Positions 5,586-13,231 of a stretch of DNA of 14,141 bases are shown here, piece by piece. Below the pieces are notes generated by a model. The model did no database searches. It had not been told where the DNA came from and was given only the letters and a program-made list of their open reading frames with translations. The position numbers were made by a program, and so were the translations under genes. Origin of the DNA: Rickettsiales bacterium (lineage in GTDB: Bacteria > Pseudomonadota > Alphaproteobacteria > Rs-D84 > CACZYB01); assembly GCA_031276335.1 (NCBI GenBank), contig JAISNH010000015.1:1-14141 (forward strand), written 5' to 3'. Every line of letters starts with the position of its first letter. Position 1 is the stretch's first letter.

Positions 5586-7823
5586 CTAGGCCTTGTTGAA
5601 CTTGTTGCTTTTCGGGAATCCGTCCGGCGGCATGTGCCCGACCGAGCCGCGCGCGCCAAGCCACATCGAAATGTTCGCGGCGGAAAACTCGCGGCTGCCG
5701 CTCCGCCAGCTTATGCCGGCCTTTTTCGAAAAGGTCGTGATGTCGGACAGGTGCGTCCGCGGCTCCCTGTACTTCTGAAGCGCCACGCCCTTCCCGCGCG
5801 ACATGACCGGCACGTCGGAAAGGGGGAAGCAGAGGAGCTTCCGGTTGTTGCCGACGACCGCGGCCATGTTGTCGCCATCCTCTATCTCGCGCGCAACGGC
5901 CAGCGCGTCGCCCGCGGACAGATTCACGACCTGCCGCCCGTGCTTGGTCGAGGCGAGCAGGCACTCGGATTTCGCGACGAAGCCGAAGCCCGCGCGGGTC
6001 GCCAGCAGCACCCTGCCCTCCGGCTTGTATGCGAATATGTCGACCAGTTCGGCGTCGACCGGCATCTCCAAAAGTATGCGGATCGCATCTCCGTAGCCGC
6101 GGCCGCTGTAGATTTTTCCAGCCTCCAGCGTGAACGACTGACCGGAGCTGGCAAGGAAGATGATTTTGTCGCCCGTCGAGGCGTGCAGTGCATATGCAAG
6201 GCCGTCGCCCTCCTTGAACGCGAAGCCGGACGAAAGGTCTAGGTGGTTCCTCGCCGTCTTTATCCATCCCATCTGCGACAAGATTACGGTTATCGGAAGC
6301 GAAGGCGCAAGCGGGACGGACGGCGCGGGGGCGGCCACAACATTCCAGTCTATGTCGGTCACACGCCGCGACAGCTTCTTGTCTTTGGCGAACGCGGCTT
6401 TAAGCTCCTTTATCTCGCCGGCCACTTTCCTTAGCTTGCCCTTCTCGTCCGAAAGCAGCTCCTTCAGCGATTTCAATTCCTCCTTCAACGCCTTCGATTC
6501 GCGCTTTATCTCCATTTCCTCGAGCTTCCTCAGGCTGCGCAGCTTCATGTTGAGGATTGCTTCGGCCTGCGCGTCGGACAGCTTGAACCGGGACAACAGG
6601 ACGGGCTTCGGCTCGTCGTGCTCGCGGATTATCGCGATCACTTCGTCCAGGTTCAGGTAGGCGGTCAGGTACCCGCCGAGTATTTCCAGCCTGCGCTCGA
6701 CGTTTGCGGCGCGGAACCTGCTCCGGCGGGTCAGCACATCTACGCGGTGCTCGACGAATGCCTGCAGCGCCTCCTTCAGGTTCATGACGCGGGGCACGCC
6801 GCGGGAGTCTAGCACGTTCATGTTCAGGCCGAACTTCGCCTCCAGCTCGGTAAGCGCGAACAGCTGCGCCATGATTGCCGCGGGCTCGATCGCGCGCGAC
6901 TTCGGCTCGATCACTATCGAGACGTCCTCGGCGGACTCGTCCCTGATGTCGCCGACAAGGGGCAGCTTTCCGGTTTCCATAAGTGTTGCGATTTTTTCGA
7001 TAAGGCGCGACTTCTGCACCTGGTACGGTATCTCGGAAATAACGATCTGGTAGTTGCCGTAGGGCAAATCCTCCCGCCGCCATTTCGCGCGCAGGACGAA
7101 GCTGCCCCGGCCGGACGCGTAGGCCGCGGCTATCGATTCCTTCGTCTGGTTCAGGATGCCGCCGGTTGGAAAATCGGGGCCCTTTATGTATTCGGTCAGC
7201 TCGGATACCGAAATCGAGGGCTTCCGTATCAGGGCGGCTATGCCGTCGCAAAGCTCCAGTATGTTGTGCGGGGGAATGTTGGTGGCCATGCCGACCGCTA
7301 TGCCGCCCGCGCCGTTGGCAAGCAGGTTCGGGAAGGCCGACGGCATGACGACCGGCTCCGCGTCCTCGCCGGTATAGGTGTCGCGGAAATCGACCGCATC
7401 CTCGTCCAGCCCCTCCATGACGGCAATCGCGGCCTCGGTCAGCTTGGCCTCCGTGTACCTCATCGCGGCTGCGGAATCCCCGTCGATATTGCCGAAGTTG
7501 CCCTGCCCCATGACCAGCGGATACCTGACGGAAAAGCTTTGCGCCAGCCTGACCATCGCGTCGTAGATCGAGGCATCGCCATGCGGGTGGTACTTTCCCA
7601 TGACGTCGCCGACGACGCGCGCGCATTTCTTGTACGCGTTCTTCGGGTCGAGCTTCAGCTGGCGCATGGCGTAAAGTATCCGGCGGTGCACCGGCTTCAG
7701 GCCGTCGCGCACGTCCGGCAGCGAGCGGGACACTATCGTGCTCATCGCATAGGACAGGTAGCGTTCTGAGATCGCCTCGGAAAGCTGCTGCGTCCTTATG
7801 TTCTCCTTGACGGTTTTTTCCAT
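5586..7823 (-). CDS. parC: DNA topoisomerase IV subunit A
   Basis: The breakage-reunion subunit of topoisomerase IV, which with ParE unlinks daughter chromosomes. The 745-residue length matches alphaproteobacterial ParC. The amino end has [16 protein letters not shown]. The helix [19 protein letters not shown] lies at 78-96 and the catalytic Arg122-Tyr123 is in AAMRYTE. A tower and coiled-coil section (about 340-490) is followed by a beta-propeller carboxy half. The GyrA box is absent: only a reduced [12 protein letters not shown] is found near the end, which favours ParC over GyrA. Position 84, equivalent to E. coli ParC Ser80, is alanine, and Asp88 replaces Glu84. The ATG at 7823 has AAAGGA 6 bases upstream. 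It is divergent from recO and followed 2 bases later by the glycosyltransferase. No parE is in the window. Confidence 0.95.
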   Translation of the reverse strand: MEKTVKENIRTQQLSEAISERYLSYAMSTIVSRSLPDVRDGLKPVHRRILYAMRQLKLDPKNAYKKCARVVGDVMGKYHPHGDASIYDAMVRLAQSFSVRYPLVMGQGNFGNIDGDSAAAMRYTEAKLTEAAIAVMEGLDEDAVDFRDTYTGEDAEPVVMPSAFPNLLANGAGGIAVGMATNIPPHNILELCDGIAALIRKPSISVSELTEYIKGPDFPTGGILNQTKESIAAAYASGRGSFVLRAKWRREDLPYGNYQIVISEIPYQVQKSRLIEKIATLMETGKLPLVGDIRDESAEDVSIVIEPKSRAIEPAAIMAQLFALTELEAKFGLNMNVLDSRGVPRVMNLKEALQAFVEHRVDVLTRRSRFRAANVERRLEILGGYLTAYLNLDEVIAIIREHDEPKPVLLSRFKLSDAQAEAILNMKLRSLRKLEEMEIKRESKALKEELKSLKELLSDEKGKLRKVAGEIKELKAAFAKDKKLSRRVTDIDWNVVAAPAPSVPLAPSLPITVILSQMGWIKTARNHLDLSSGFAFKEGDGLAYALHASTGDKIIFLASSGQSFTLEAGKIYSGRGYGDAIRILLEMPVDAELVDIFAYKPEGRVLLATRAGFGFVAKSECLLASTKHGRQVVNLSAGDALAVAREIEDGDNMAAVVGNNRKLLCFPLSDVPVMSRGKGVALQKYREPRTHLSDITTFSKKAGISWRSGSREFSAANISMWLGARGSVGHMPPDGFPKSNKFNKA

Positions 7824-7832
7824 TCAAATTCC

Positions 7833-7861
7833 TTTACATAACGTCCGGAATACTTTATAAT
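7833..7861 (+). promoter_or_regulatory. Promoter of recO
   Basis: TTTACA at 7833-7838, a 17-base spacer and a perfect TATAAT at 7856-7861. The start point would be near 7868, followed by AGGA 6 bases before the recO ATG. It overlaps the candidate parC promoter on the other strand. Confidence 0.72.
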
Positions 7862-7881
7862 AGTAAAAAGGAAAAATCAAA
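7854..7881 (-). promoter_or_regulatory. Candidate promoter of parC
   Basis: On the minus strand there is TTTGAT at 7881-7876, a 16-base spacer and TATAAA at 7859-7854. Its -10 box overlaps the recO -10 box, so the two promoters would compete for polymerase. The -35 box is weak, and the call rests mainly on the need for a promoter in this 67-base gap. Confidence 0.4.
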
Positions 7882-7890
7882 GGAAAAGAG

Positions 7891-8619
7891 ATGAAGTGGC
7901 AGGATAGGGGCATACTGGTCGCGATAAGGAAATTCGGCGAAACAGACCAGCTTGCCAGCTTCGTGACCGAGGCGCACGGGCTTGCCAGCGGACTGATCAA
8001 GGGCGGAATTTCAAGGAAGCGCAAGCCATACCTGCAAATCGGGAATTCGTTCGACATAGAGTGGAAGTCGAGGCTGGAGGAGCAGCTGGGCTTCTTCAAT
8101 TTCGAACCGGTGGAGCTTTTGGGCGCCTCGCTGTTCGAAAGCCCGTGGAAGCTGGCCGTGCTGGCGAGCTGCTGCGGAGTGCTGGCCGACAGCCTGGCCG
8201 AAAACACGCCTCACGGACGCGTGTTCCGCCTGACCGAGCGGCTTATCGGGAGCCTATCCGAAACCGAGGGCGCGGAGCGGATCCTGTTCGACTACATGCT
8301 GTGGGAAAAGGAGCTTTTGGCGGAACTGGGCTTCGGCCTGATGCTGGAGAAATGCAACGCGACGGGCGCAACCGAGGACCTGTGCTACATCAGCCCGAAA
8401 ACCGGACGCGCGATATGCCGCGCCGCGGGGGAGCCGTACAAGGACAGGCTGCTGCCCATGCCGCGGATATGGCAGGGCGCCACGCCGCGCATGGAGGACA
8501 TAGCCGAGGCATTGCGCGTGCTGGAATACTTCTTCGAGCGCCATGTATATTCAGAAAAGAACAAGCCGTACCCGTATCTGCGCCGGACGCTGTCGGACGG
8601 GCTGATGCTGGCGGCCTAG
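7891..8619 (+). CDS. recO: DNA repair protein RecO
   Basis: Part of the RecFOR pathway: it anneals single strands and helps RecR load RecA onto SSB-coated gaps. The 242-residue product has the RecO layout. An amino-terminal OB fold comes first (MKWQDRGILVAIRKFGETDQLASFVTEAHG, here in two parts, about 1-75), with a basic stretch SRKRK near 41-45. A helical carboxy domain follows, with WEKELLAELGFGL near 140-152 and CYISPKTGRAICR near 165-177, both typical of alphaproteobacterial RecO. The ATG at 7891 has AGGA 6 bases upstream and a strong promoter. It is divergent from parC. Its stop overlaps the stop of the convergent histidine phosphatase gene in the palindrome CTAG. Confidence 0.93.
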   Translation: MKWQDRGILVAIRKFGETDQLASFVTEAHGLASGLIKGGISRKRKPYLQIGNSFDIEWKSRLEEQLGFFNFEPVELLGASLFESPWKLAVLASCCGVLADSLAENTPHGRVFRLTERLIGSLSETEGAERILFDYMLWEKELLAELGFGLMLEKCNATGATEDLCYISPKTGRAICRAAGEPYKDRLLPMPRIWQGATPRMEDIAEALRVLEYFFERHVYSEKNKPYPYLRRTLSDGLMLAA

Positions 8620-9224
8620 GCTTTCGGCATCGTCGAGGAGCCCTCCCCTACGTACAAGAGTTTTATGTCGGAAATTTCCCCGCTTTCGGTGTCGTACAGC
8701 GTGGAAAAGCAGCAGCAGTTCATGGTGCTGGTGGATACGCGCATAAGGTACCGTACATTATCTCCATGCGTCACAACAAGCACATTGTCGCGATTACTAT
8801 CTGCGAAAATCTCGGATAGGGCGGCCGACAGGCGGGAATGCCGCACTTCGGGCGACTCGCCGCCGGGAATGACCGTCCGGTTCCAATCGATGAAGTCGCC
8901 GTCCATGACTAGCAGGCTTGAATACTTGGCTATTATTTCCTTTCTGACAAGCCCCTCCGCCACGCCGAAACAACGCTCGACGAGATTTTCGTTGTACTCG
9001 ATCGGAATGGCGAGCTGCGCCGCAATGATTTCGGCGGTTTCCGCCGCGCGTTTCAGCGGGCTTGAAATTATCGCGCCGACCTTCAGATTGGATATGATTT
9101 TCGCCAACTCTTCCGCTTGCCTTATCCCCGTACGGTTCAAGGGAACGTCGGTACGTCCCTGCAACCTCCGCTCCCGGTTCCAGTCGGTTTCGCCGTGCCG
9201 GACGAAATAGACGCGCCTTTTCAT
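8616..9224 (-). CDS. Histidine phosphatase family protein (phosphoglycerate mutase-like)
   Basis: A cytosolic phosphatase or mutase of the branch-1 histidine phosphatase superfamily. The 202-residue product begins MKRRVYFVRHGETDWN. His10 is the phosphorylated residue in the RHG motif. The partner residues are Arg9, Arg59 in SSPLKRA, Glu84 in NLVERCFG and His153 in VVTHGDN, so the catalytic set is complete. Substrate is not readable: candidates include alpha-ribazole phosphate (CobC), phosphoglycerate or other small phosphates, and there is no cobalamin gene nearby. Three cysteines in a row (170-172, TGC three times) are unusual. The ATG at 9224 overlaps the cysS stop in ATGA, with AAGGA upstream, so coupling with cysS is likely. 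It ends tail to tail with recO. Confidence 0.9.
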   Translation of the reverse strand: MKRRVYFVRHGETDWNRERRLQGRTDVPLNRTGIRQAEELAKIISNLKVGAIISSPLKRAAETAEIIAAQLAIPIEYNENLVERCFGVAEGLVRKEIIAKYSSLLVMDGDFIDWNRTVIPGGESPEVRHSRLSAALSEIFADSNRDNVLVVTHGDNVRYLMRVSTSTMNCCCFSTLYDTESGEISDIKLLYVGEGSSTMPKA

Positions 9225-10651
9225 ATCTTCCTTTTTACCCTGGCGCCGTCCTTCGCATCCTCGATTACATAACCCATAGATTCTATTTGCAGCCGAAGCG
9301 AGTCGGCACGGGCCCAATCCTTCGCCTCCTTGGCGGATATGCGGGCCTCGACCAGCCTCAGGAGCTCGCCCTTAACCTCGACTTCCTCGCCTGCGAGCAG
9401 GTCGCGCGCCCTCTCAATGATTTTCAGACCCAGCATCTCGTCGGCGTATTCGACTACCGCAAGCTTCGTCTTTCCGTTCGGTGCGGAGTCCTTCAAAGCT
9501 TCGTGCAGGACCACTATCGCGCCGGCGGTTGAAAGGTCGTTGTTCAAATGCGAGAGCATGCGCTTCCTATAGTAAGCGGCGAGCTCTCCGTCGACTGCGG
9601 AATCGTCCGGCAGCCGGTCGTATTCGAGGAGCGCCGAAACGCGCCTGAGGAGGTTTTCATAGGCCGCCTTCGCCGCGTCCAAAAGCTCGAAGGAAAAATT
9701 TATCTGCGTGCGGTAGCTGGCCAAAAGCAGGTAATAGCGGTACGCCATAGGGTCGTACCCCCGCTCCTTCAGCACCGAAAGGGTAAGGAATTGGCCGTTG
9801 CTTTTGCTCATCTTGCCGCTCATGTCGTTCAGGTGCTCCATGTGCAGCCAGCAGTTGACCCACTTGTGCCCGACGACCGGCTCCGTCTGCGCGATTTCGT
9901 TGGTGTGGTGCACCTTTATGTGGTCGACGCCGCCGGTGTGGATGTCCATGCGATCGCCCAGAAGCTTCAGGCTCATGGCGGAGCATTCGATATGCCAGCC
10001 GGGAAAGCCGACGCCCCAGGGGCTGTCCCACTCCATCTGGCGCTTCTCCTCCGGCGGCGAGAATTTCCAAAGGGCGAAGTCGGCGACGTTGCGCTTCCCC
10101 TCCACCCAGTCGACGCGCGCGCCAGCCTTCAGCTCGGCAAGGCTCTGCCCGCCAAGACGGCCGTAGTCCGGGAATTTCGAAGTGTCGTAATATATGCCGT
10201 CGCCGTCGATTTTATACGTGTAGCCAAGCTCTTCCAGCCGCTTCACCATAGCGATTTGCTCCGCGATATAACCGGTCGCGCGCGGGGTTTCCGAAGGCGG
10301 TATGATGTTCAGGTCGGCGATGTCGCGCATGAACGCGTCGGTATAGAACTTCGCGACGTCCCAAACGGACTTGCCGGTGCGTTTCGAGCCTTTCTCCATC
10401 TTGTCGTCGCCGGTATCCGAGTCGGATGTCAGGTGACCAACGTCGGTTATGTTCATCACGTGCCTGACCTTGTATCCGTTGGCCATGAACATGCGTTTCA
10501 GTATGTCGTTGGACACGTAGGTGCGGAGATTCCCGATGTGCGCATAGTGGTACACGGTGGGGCCGCATGAATAGAACCGCACCTCGCCCGCCACAAGCGG
10601 CTTGAAGGTTTCGACCGCGCGTCCCATGGTGTTGTATAGTTTTATGTCCAT
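9221..10651 (-). CDS. cysS: Cysteinyl-tRNA synthetase
   Basis: Charges tRNA-Cys with cysteine. The 476-residue product has the class I signatures YAHIGNLRTY (HIGN at 38-41) and KMSKS at 280-284. Zinc ligands are Cys29 in SCGPTVY, Cys223 in GWHIEC, and His248 and Glu252 in HHTNE. The sequence is not the usual proteobacterial type. After NITDVGHLTSDSDTGDDKM at 67-85 comes the insert MEKGSKRTGKSVW, and later FALWKFSPPEEKRQMEWDSP with PWGVGFPGWHIECSAMS. From memory, these blocks resemble CysS of candidate-phyla-radiation and some other distant bacteria. The ATG has AGGGG 7 bases upstream, overlapping the stop of the SIMPL gene. The 10-base gap to that gene and the ATGA overlap with the phosphatase suggest a three-gene operon. 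Confidence 0.95.
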   Translation of the reverse strand: MDIKLYNTMGRAVETFKPLVAGEVRFYSCGPTVYHYAHIGNLRTYVSNDILKRMFMANGYKVRHVMNITDVGHLTSDSDTGDDKMEKGSKRTGKSVWDVAKFYTDAFMRDIADLNIIPPSETPRATGYIAEQIAMVKRLEELGYTYKIDGDGIYYDTSKFPDYGRLGGQSLAELKAGARVDWVEGKRNVADFALWKFSPPEEKRQMEWDSPWGVGFPGWHIECSAMSLKLLGDRMDIHTGGVDHIKVHHTNEIAQTEPVVGHKWVNCWLHMEHLNDMSGKMSKSNGQFLTLSVLKERGYDPMAYRYYLLLASYRTQINFSFELLDAAKAAYENLLRRVSALLEYDRLPDDSAVDGELAAYYRKRMLSHLNNDLSTAGAIVVLHEALKDSAPNGKTKLAVVEYADEMLGLKIIERARDLLAGEEVEVKGELLRLVEARISAKEAKDWARADSLRLQIESMGYVIEDAKDGARVKRKI

Positions 10652-10661
10652 GCGCGCGCCC

Positions 10662-11429
10662 CTAGTCCAGCCAATACTCGACGGTGGAAACGACGCGTAT
10701 CTTCTTGTTTATGGACTGTTCTTCCTGATACTGGTCGGCATGGCTCCCCTCGCTGGAATCCTTCGCGCGTATCGAAAACACGCCCTGGGAGGCCTTGCGG
10801 ATATTACCTATTTTCGCGCCGCTTGCCTTTGCGAACTCGTCGGCGGCGAACTTCGCGTTCTTTATCGCCTCCTCCAGCATCTTGGGCTTCACTTTAGAAA
10901 ACGAGGTGAACACATATCGGATGTTGTTGCCGTACTCCTCGAATCCGACGCCCTTGAGGGACAGCTCGCGCGTGTCGCTGGAGGCCTTCTCCACCGCGTC
11001 GACCTGGCCGGAGCGCACGGTAAGCTTCTGCGATATGATATAGCGGAGCCTTTTATCCATGTCGCCGCCGTAATAGCTCTGCGCGTTCTTGTCGGAAACT
11101 TTGACTATGTCGATTTTTATCTCATCCTCCGAAATACCCCTGGCCTTGAGGAATGAGAGCACCAGATCGACGTTCCGGTTCATGGTTTTCTGGGTCGCGG
11201 TGAAATCGTTTCCCGCGGTGCGCAGGTTCAGCTCCCATACCGCGAGGTCGGCCTTCACATCCATTTCGGCAAGGCCTTTCACCGTAACGCTGTTGTTCAT
11301 CCGATACGTCTTGTAGTAGTAATAGCCGGGAAAGAATCCTGCCATCAAAAGCCCGAAGCAGACCAGCCCCGCCGCGGCGAGCTTGCCCTGGTGCCGTTTT
11401 TTGTCTTCAATATTTTCCGAAACTGCCAT
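10662..11429 (-). CDS. SIMPL/DUF541-domain protein, membrane-anchored
   Basis: A 255-residue protein of the SIMPL (DUF541) family, which includes E. coli YggE and Brucella BP26/Omp28. Family members form periplasmic or surface oligomers of uncertain role, and YggE has been linked to oxidative stress. A short charged amino end is followed by one hydrophobic segment at about 17-38 and then the SIMPL domain: VTVKGLAEMDVKADLAVWELNL near 48-69, a central mixed region, and VVSTVEYWLD at the end. The segment lacks a clear signal-peptidase site, so I expect a single anchor with the domain in the periplasm. The ATG has GGAGG 6 bases upstream. It is first in the run SIMPL-cysS-phosphatase. No functional link with CysS is evident. 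Confidence 0.88.
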   Translation of the reverse strand: MAVSENIEDKKRHQGKLAAAGLVCFGLLMAGFFPGYYYYKTYRMNNSVTVKGLAEMDVKADLAVWELNLRTAGNDFTATQKTMNRNVDLVLSFLKARGISEDEIKIDIVKVSDKNAQSYYGGDMDKRLRYIISQKLTVRSGQVDAVEKASSDTRELSLKGVGFEEYGNNIRYVFTSFSKVKPKMLEEAIKNAKFAADEFAKASGAKIGNIRKASQGVFSIRAKDSSEGSHADQYQEEQSINKKIRVVSTVEYWLD

Positions 11430-11465
11430 GCCGCACCTCCGTTTTGATAGTTCGATATAAGGCTA

Positions 11466-11494
11466 ATGTTAGACTGAAGCAGCGGAAGTTGCAA
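11466..11494 (-). promoter_or_regulatory. Candidate promoter of the SIMPL-cysS-phosphatase run
   Basis: On the minus strand there is TTGCAA at 11494-11489, a 17-base spacer and TAACAT at 11471-11466. It lies about 37 bases before the SIMPL start, in the 79-base gap after the EptA-like gene. The -10 box is imperfect. Confidence 0.4.
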
Positions 11495-11508
11495 GGAAAA
11501 ACCGGCAA

Positions 11509-13116
11509 CTATCCGCCTAGCGGGATTATTTCCGCGCCCATTTTCCTGTATTTAAGGAACCCTGCCCTGCCGCCCAGATCTGGCCCGCTGATGTAGAATT
11601 CGTCCGCCGGCGTGTTCGGGTTTTCAACGCGCACGCCGAACGCGCGGGCGATGAAGCGCCCGATTTCGTTGTGGGTCGGCCGCGGGGTCTTGTCGATTCC
11701 GTGCAGCTCCTCCTCCGGCACGCCCTTCGTCCACAGGATGAACGGAACCTCCGCGACGCGCCGGTCGAGGAAGGAATGCCCCCACAGCCCGTCCTCGCCC
11801 ATCATCTGCCCGTGGTCGGAGGTAATAAGGACATAGACCTTGCCTTCTATGCCGCCCGCCCATTCGAGCACGCGGTCGAGCAGGTCGTCCACGTACAGCA
11901 TGGCGTTGTCGTACGTGTTTATCTTATACGAAACGGATTCATCGCGCCACACGTCGTACTCCGGAAAATTGGCGTACGCTCCCTCGTACGGATAATGCGC
12001 CGCCCGCATCTGCACGACGAGGAAGTCGCGCCCCGTGCGCGGTGTTTCCCGAAGCAACCGGAAGGCGTATTCGTCGCCGTTTCCGCCGAAACCCTTCCTA
12101 TCGATGTCGCGGTAAAGGACGCGGTCGACGAACGGCAGCCCGATATTTGAGACGACCTCGCTGTTCTGGGGCGAATAGAAGGCGGTGGAAAAGCCCTGCG
12201 CCTTCGCCAGCCGGAACAGGTTCGCTTCCTTTTCAAGGGTCATCTTGTAATTCTGCGGCTCGGCCTGCAGGTTGAAGAACATCTGCATGGAAACTCCGGT
12301 CACGACCGACGAGCTTATCCCGCGGCGCATGACCAGGCGCCCGCTTTCCGCTCGCCGCGCGAGCTTCGGCGTGGTCGGGCGTCCGTACCCGAAAACCGAC
12401 ATGTGGTCCGGATTCAGGCTTTCGCCCATATAAAGTATGAATGTCGCCTTGCCGGGATACGCGGCCTTTTCTATCTTGTACGGCTCGAATTCCGGCTCCG
12501 CGCCGCCGTCGCGCGCCGAATCCATGATGAACAGCACCGCGGATTTAAGCGAATTCGACAGCATGTACCGCGTCGGATTCGGCATGTTCTCGTAGCGGAC
12601 GCGGCCTATCTCCCACGCCTGGAACAGCAGCGCGCAGGCAAACGCGATCAGGAACCAGTTGGAAAGGAACATTTTTTTCTCGAAGTATTTCCGCGCCATG
12701 ACTCCCGCCCACGCCGGAACCAGCACGAGCGGCAGCACGAACCAGTAGTGCGCGATATCTGCGAGGACGGCGAGGGCGACATCGCCGCTTTCACGCCACA
12801 GCAGGTTGAAGTCGTACGCCATGAAATACCGCCCGAAATGGAGCCAGTAGAAAAATCCGCCCGCAACCAGAATCCATAACGCGCCGGAAAGCGCATAGAA
12901 CGCCGGCCTGCTTTTGACCGCGGTGAGACAGGCCGAGAGCAGGAATATGTAAAGGAACGTGTTCAGGTGGAAATGCGCCCTGTACTCCGGATTGAAAAGC
13001 CCGACGGCATAGTCCGGAACGACGGACAGCGTCGCGACGGCCATGGCCGCGGCAAGCAGCGCGCCGGCCTTTTTCCAAAAATAGCGGGACTGGAATCCGG
13101 CGGAAACTTTTGTCAT
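11509..13116 (-). CDS. EptA-like phosphoethanolamine transferase (sulfatase-fold membrane enzyme)
   Basis: Probably transfers phosphoethanolamine from phosphatidylethanolamine to an envelope acceptor such as lipid A, LPS core or periplasmic glucan. The 535-residue length is typical. Five hydrophobic segments (about 15-40, 50-68, 74-94, 113-140, 150-170) lead into a periplasmic alkaline-phosphatase-like domain from about 220. Expected residues are present: Glu232 in YMGESLNPDHMS, the nucleophile Thr273 in SSVVTGVSM, His374, Asp434-His435 in TSDHGQMMGE, and His447 in LWGHS. Spacings match EptA. Unlike EptA and MCR, the soluble domain has no cysteine, so the usual disulfides are absent. The ATG has GGAGG 6 bases upstream. 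The acceptor is not identifiable, and related OpgE or CptA-type roles remain possible. It stands alone, divergent from valS. Confidence 0.85.
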   Translation of the reverse strand: MTKVSAGFQSRYFWKKAGALLAAAMAVATLSVVPDYAVGLFNPEYRAHFHLNTFLYIFLLSACLTAVKSRPAFYALSGALWILVAGGFFYWLHFGRYFMAYDFNLLWRESGDVALAVLADIAHYWFVLPLVLVPAWAGVMARKYFEKKMFLSNWFLIAFACALLFQAWEIGRVRYENMPNPTRYMLSNSLKSAVLFIMDSARDGGAEPEFEPYKIEKAAYPGKATFILYMGESLNPDHMSVFGYGRPTTPKLARRAESGRLVMRRGISSSVVTGVSMQMFFNLQAEPQNYKMTLEKEANLFRLAKAQGFSTAFYSPQNSEVVSNIGLPFVDRVLYRDIDRKGFGGNGDEYAFRLLRETPRTGRDFLVVQMRAAHYPYEGAYANFPEYDVWRDESVSYKINTYDNAMLYVDDLLDRVLEWAGGIEGKVYVLITSDHGQMMGEDGLWGHSFLDRRVAEVPFILWTKGVPEEELHGIDKTPRPTHNEIGRFIARAFGVRVENPNTPADEFYISGPDLGGRAGFLKYRKMGAEIIPLGG

Positions 13117-13136
13117 GGAAAACCTCCGCTTAGGAA

Positions 13137-13163
13137 TTTATAGCATGTCCCGAAACAAAGCAA
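13137..13163 (-). promoter_or_regulatory. Candidate promoter of the EptA-like gene
   Basis: On the minus strand there is TTGCTT at 13163-13158, a short 15-base spacer and TATAAA at 13142-13137, about 20 bases before the start codon. The short spacer weakens the call. Confidence 0.33.
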
Positions 13164-13178
13164 GCCCTAAAAAAACGC

Positions 13179-13207
13179 TTTACTTGCACGCTCGGGAACA
13201 CTATCAT
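13179..13207 (+). promoter_or_regulatory. Candidate promoter of valS
   Basis: TTTACT at 13179-13184, a 17-base spacer and TATCAT at 13202-13207. The layout matches the mltA and recO promoters (TTTACA with 17-base spacers). The leader would be about 18 bases. There is no room for a T-box or long attenuator. Confidence 0.5.
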
Positions 13208-13221
13208 TGAACCCAAAAAAC

Positions 13222-13226
13222 GGAGG
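13222..13226 (+). promoter_or_regulatory. Ribosome binding site for valS
   Basis: GGAGG lies 5 bases before the GTG at 13232. This decides the GTG start, because no in-frame ATG is near the amino end of the protein. Confidence 0.65.
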
Positions 13227-13231
13227 TTGCG

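Noticed and set aside
4801..6267. 488-codon reading of the glycosyltransferase, extended into parC
   Set aside because: The extra upstream part is an alternative frame of the parC 3' half. Family-25 similarity begins at the ATG at 5583.
9225..9317. 31-residue upstream extension of the histidine phosphatase
   Set aside because: It lies inside cysS in another frame and has no family similarity. The ATG at 9224 has an SD and starts directly before the YFVRHGE strand.
9548..10570. 340-codon plus-strand open frame opposite cysS
   Set aside because: It is fully antisense to a clear cysS gene, has no recognisable motif and is rich in Arg, Val and Ala as expected for a shadow frame in GC-rich DNA.
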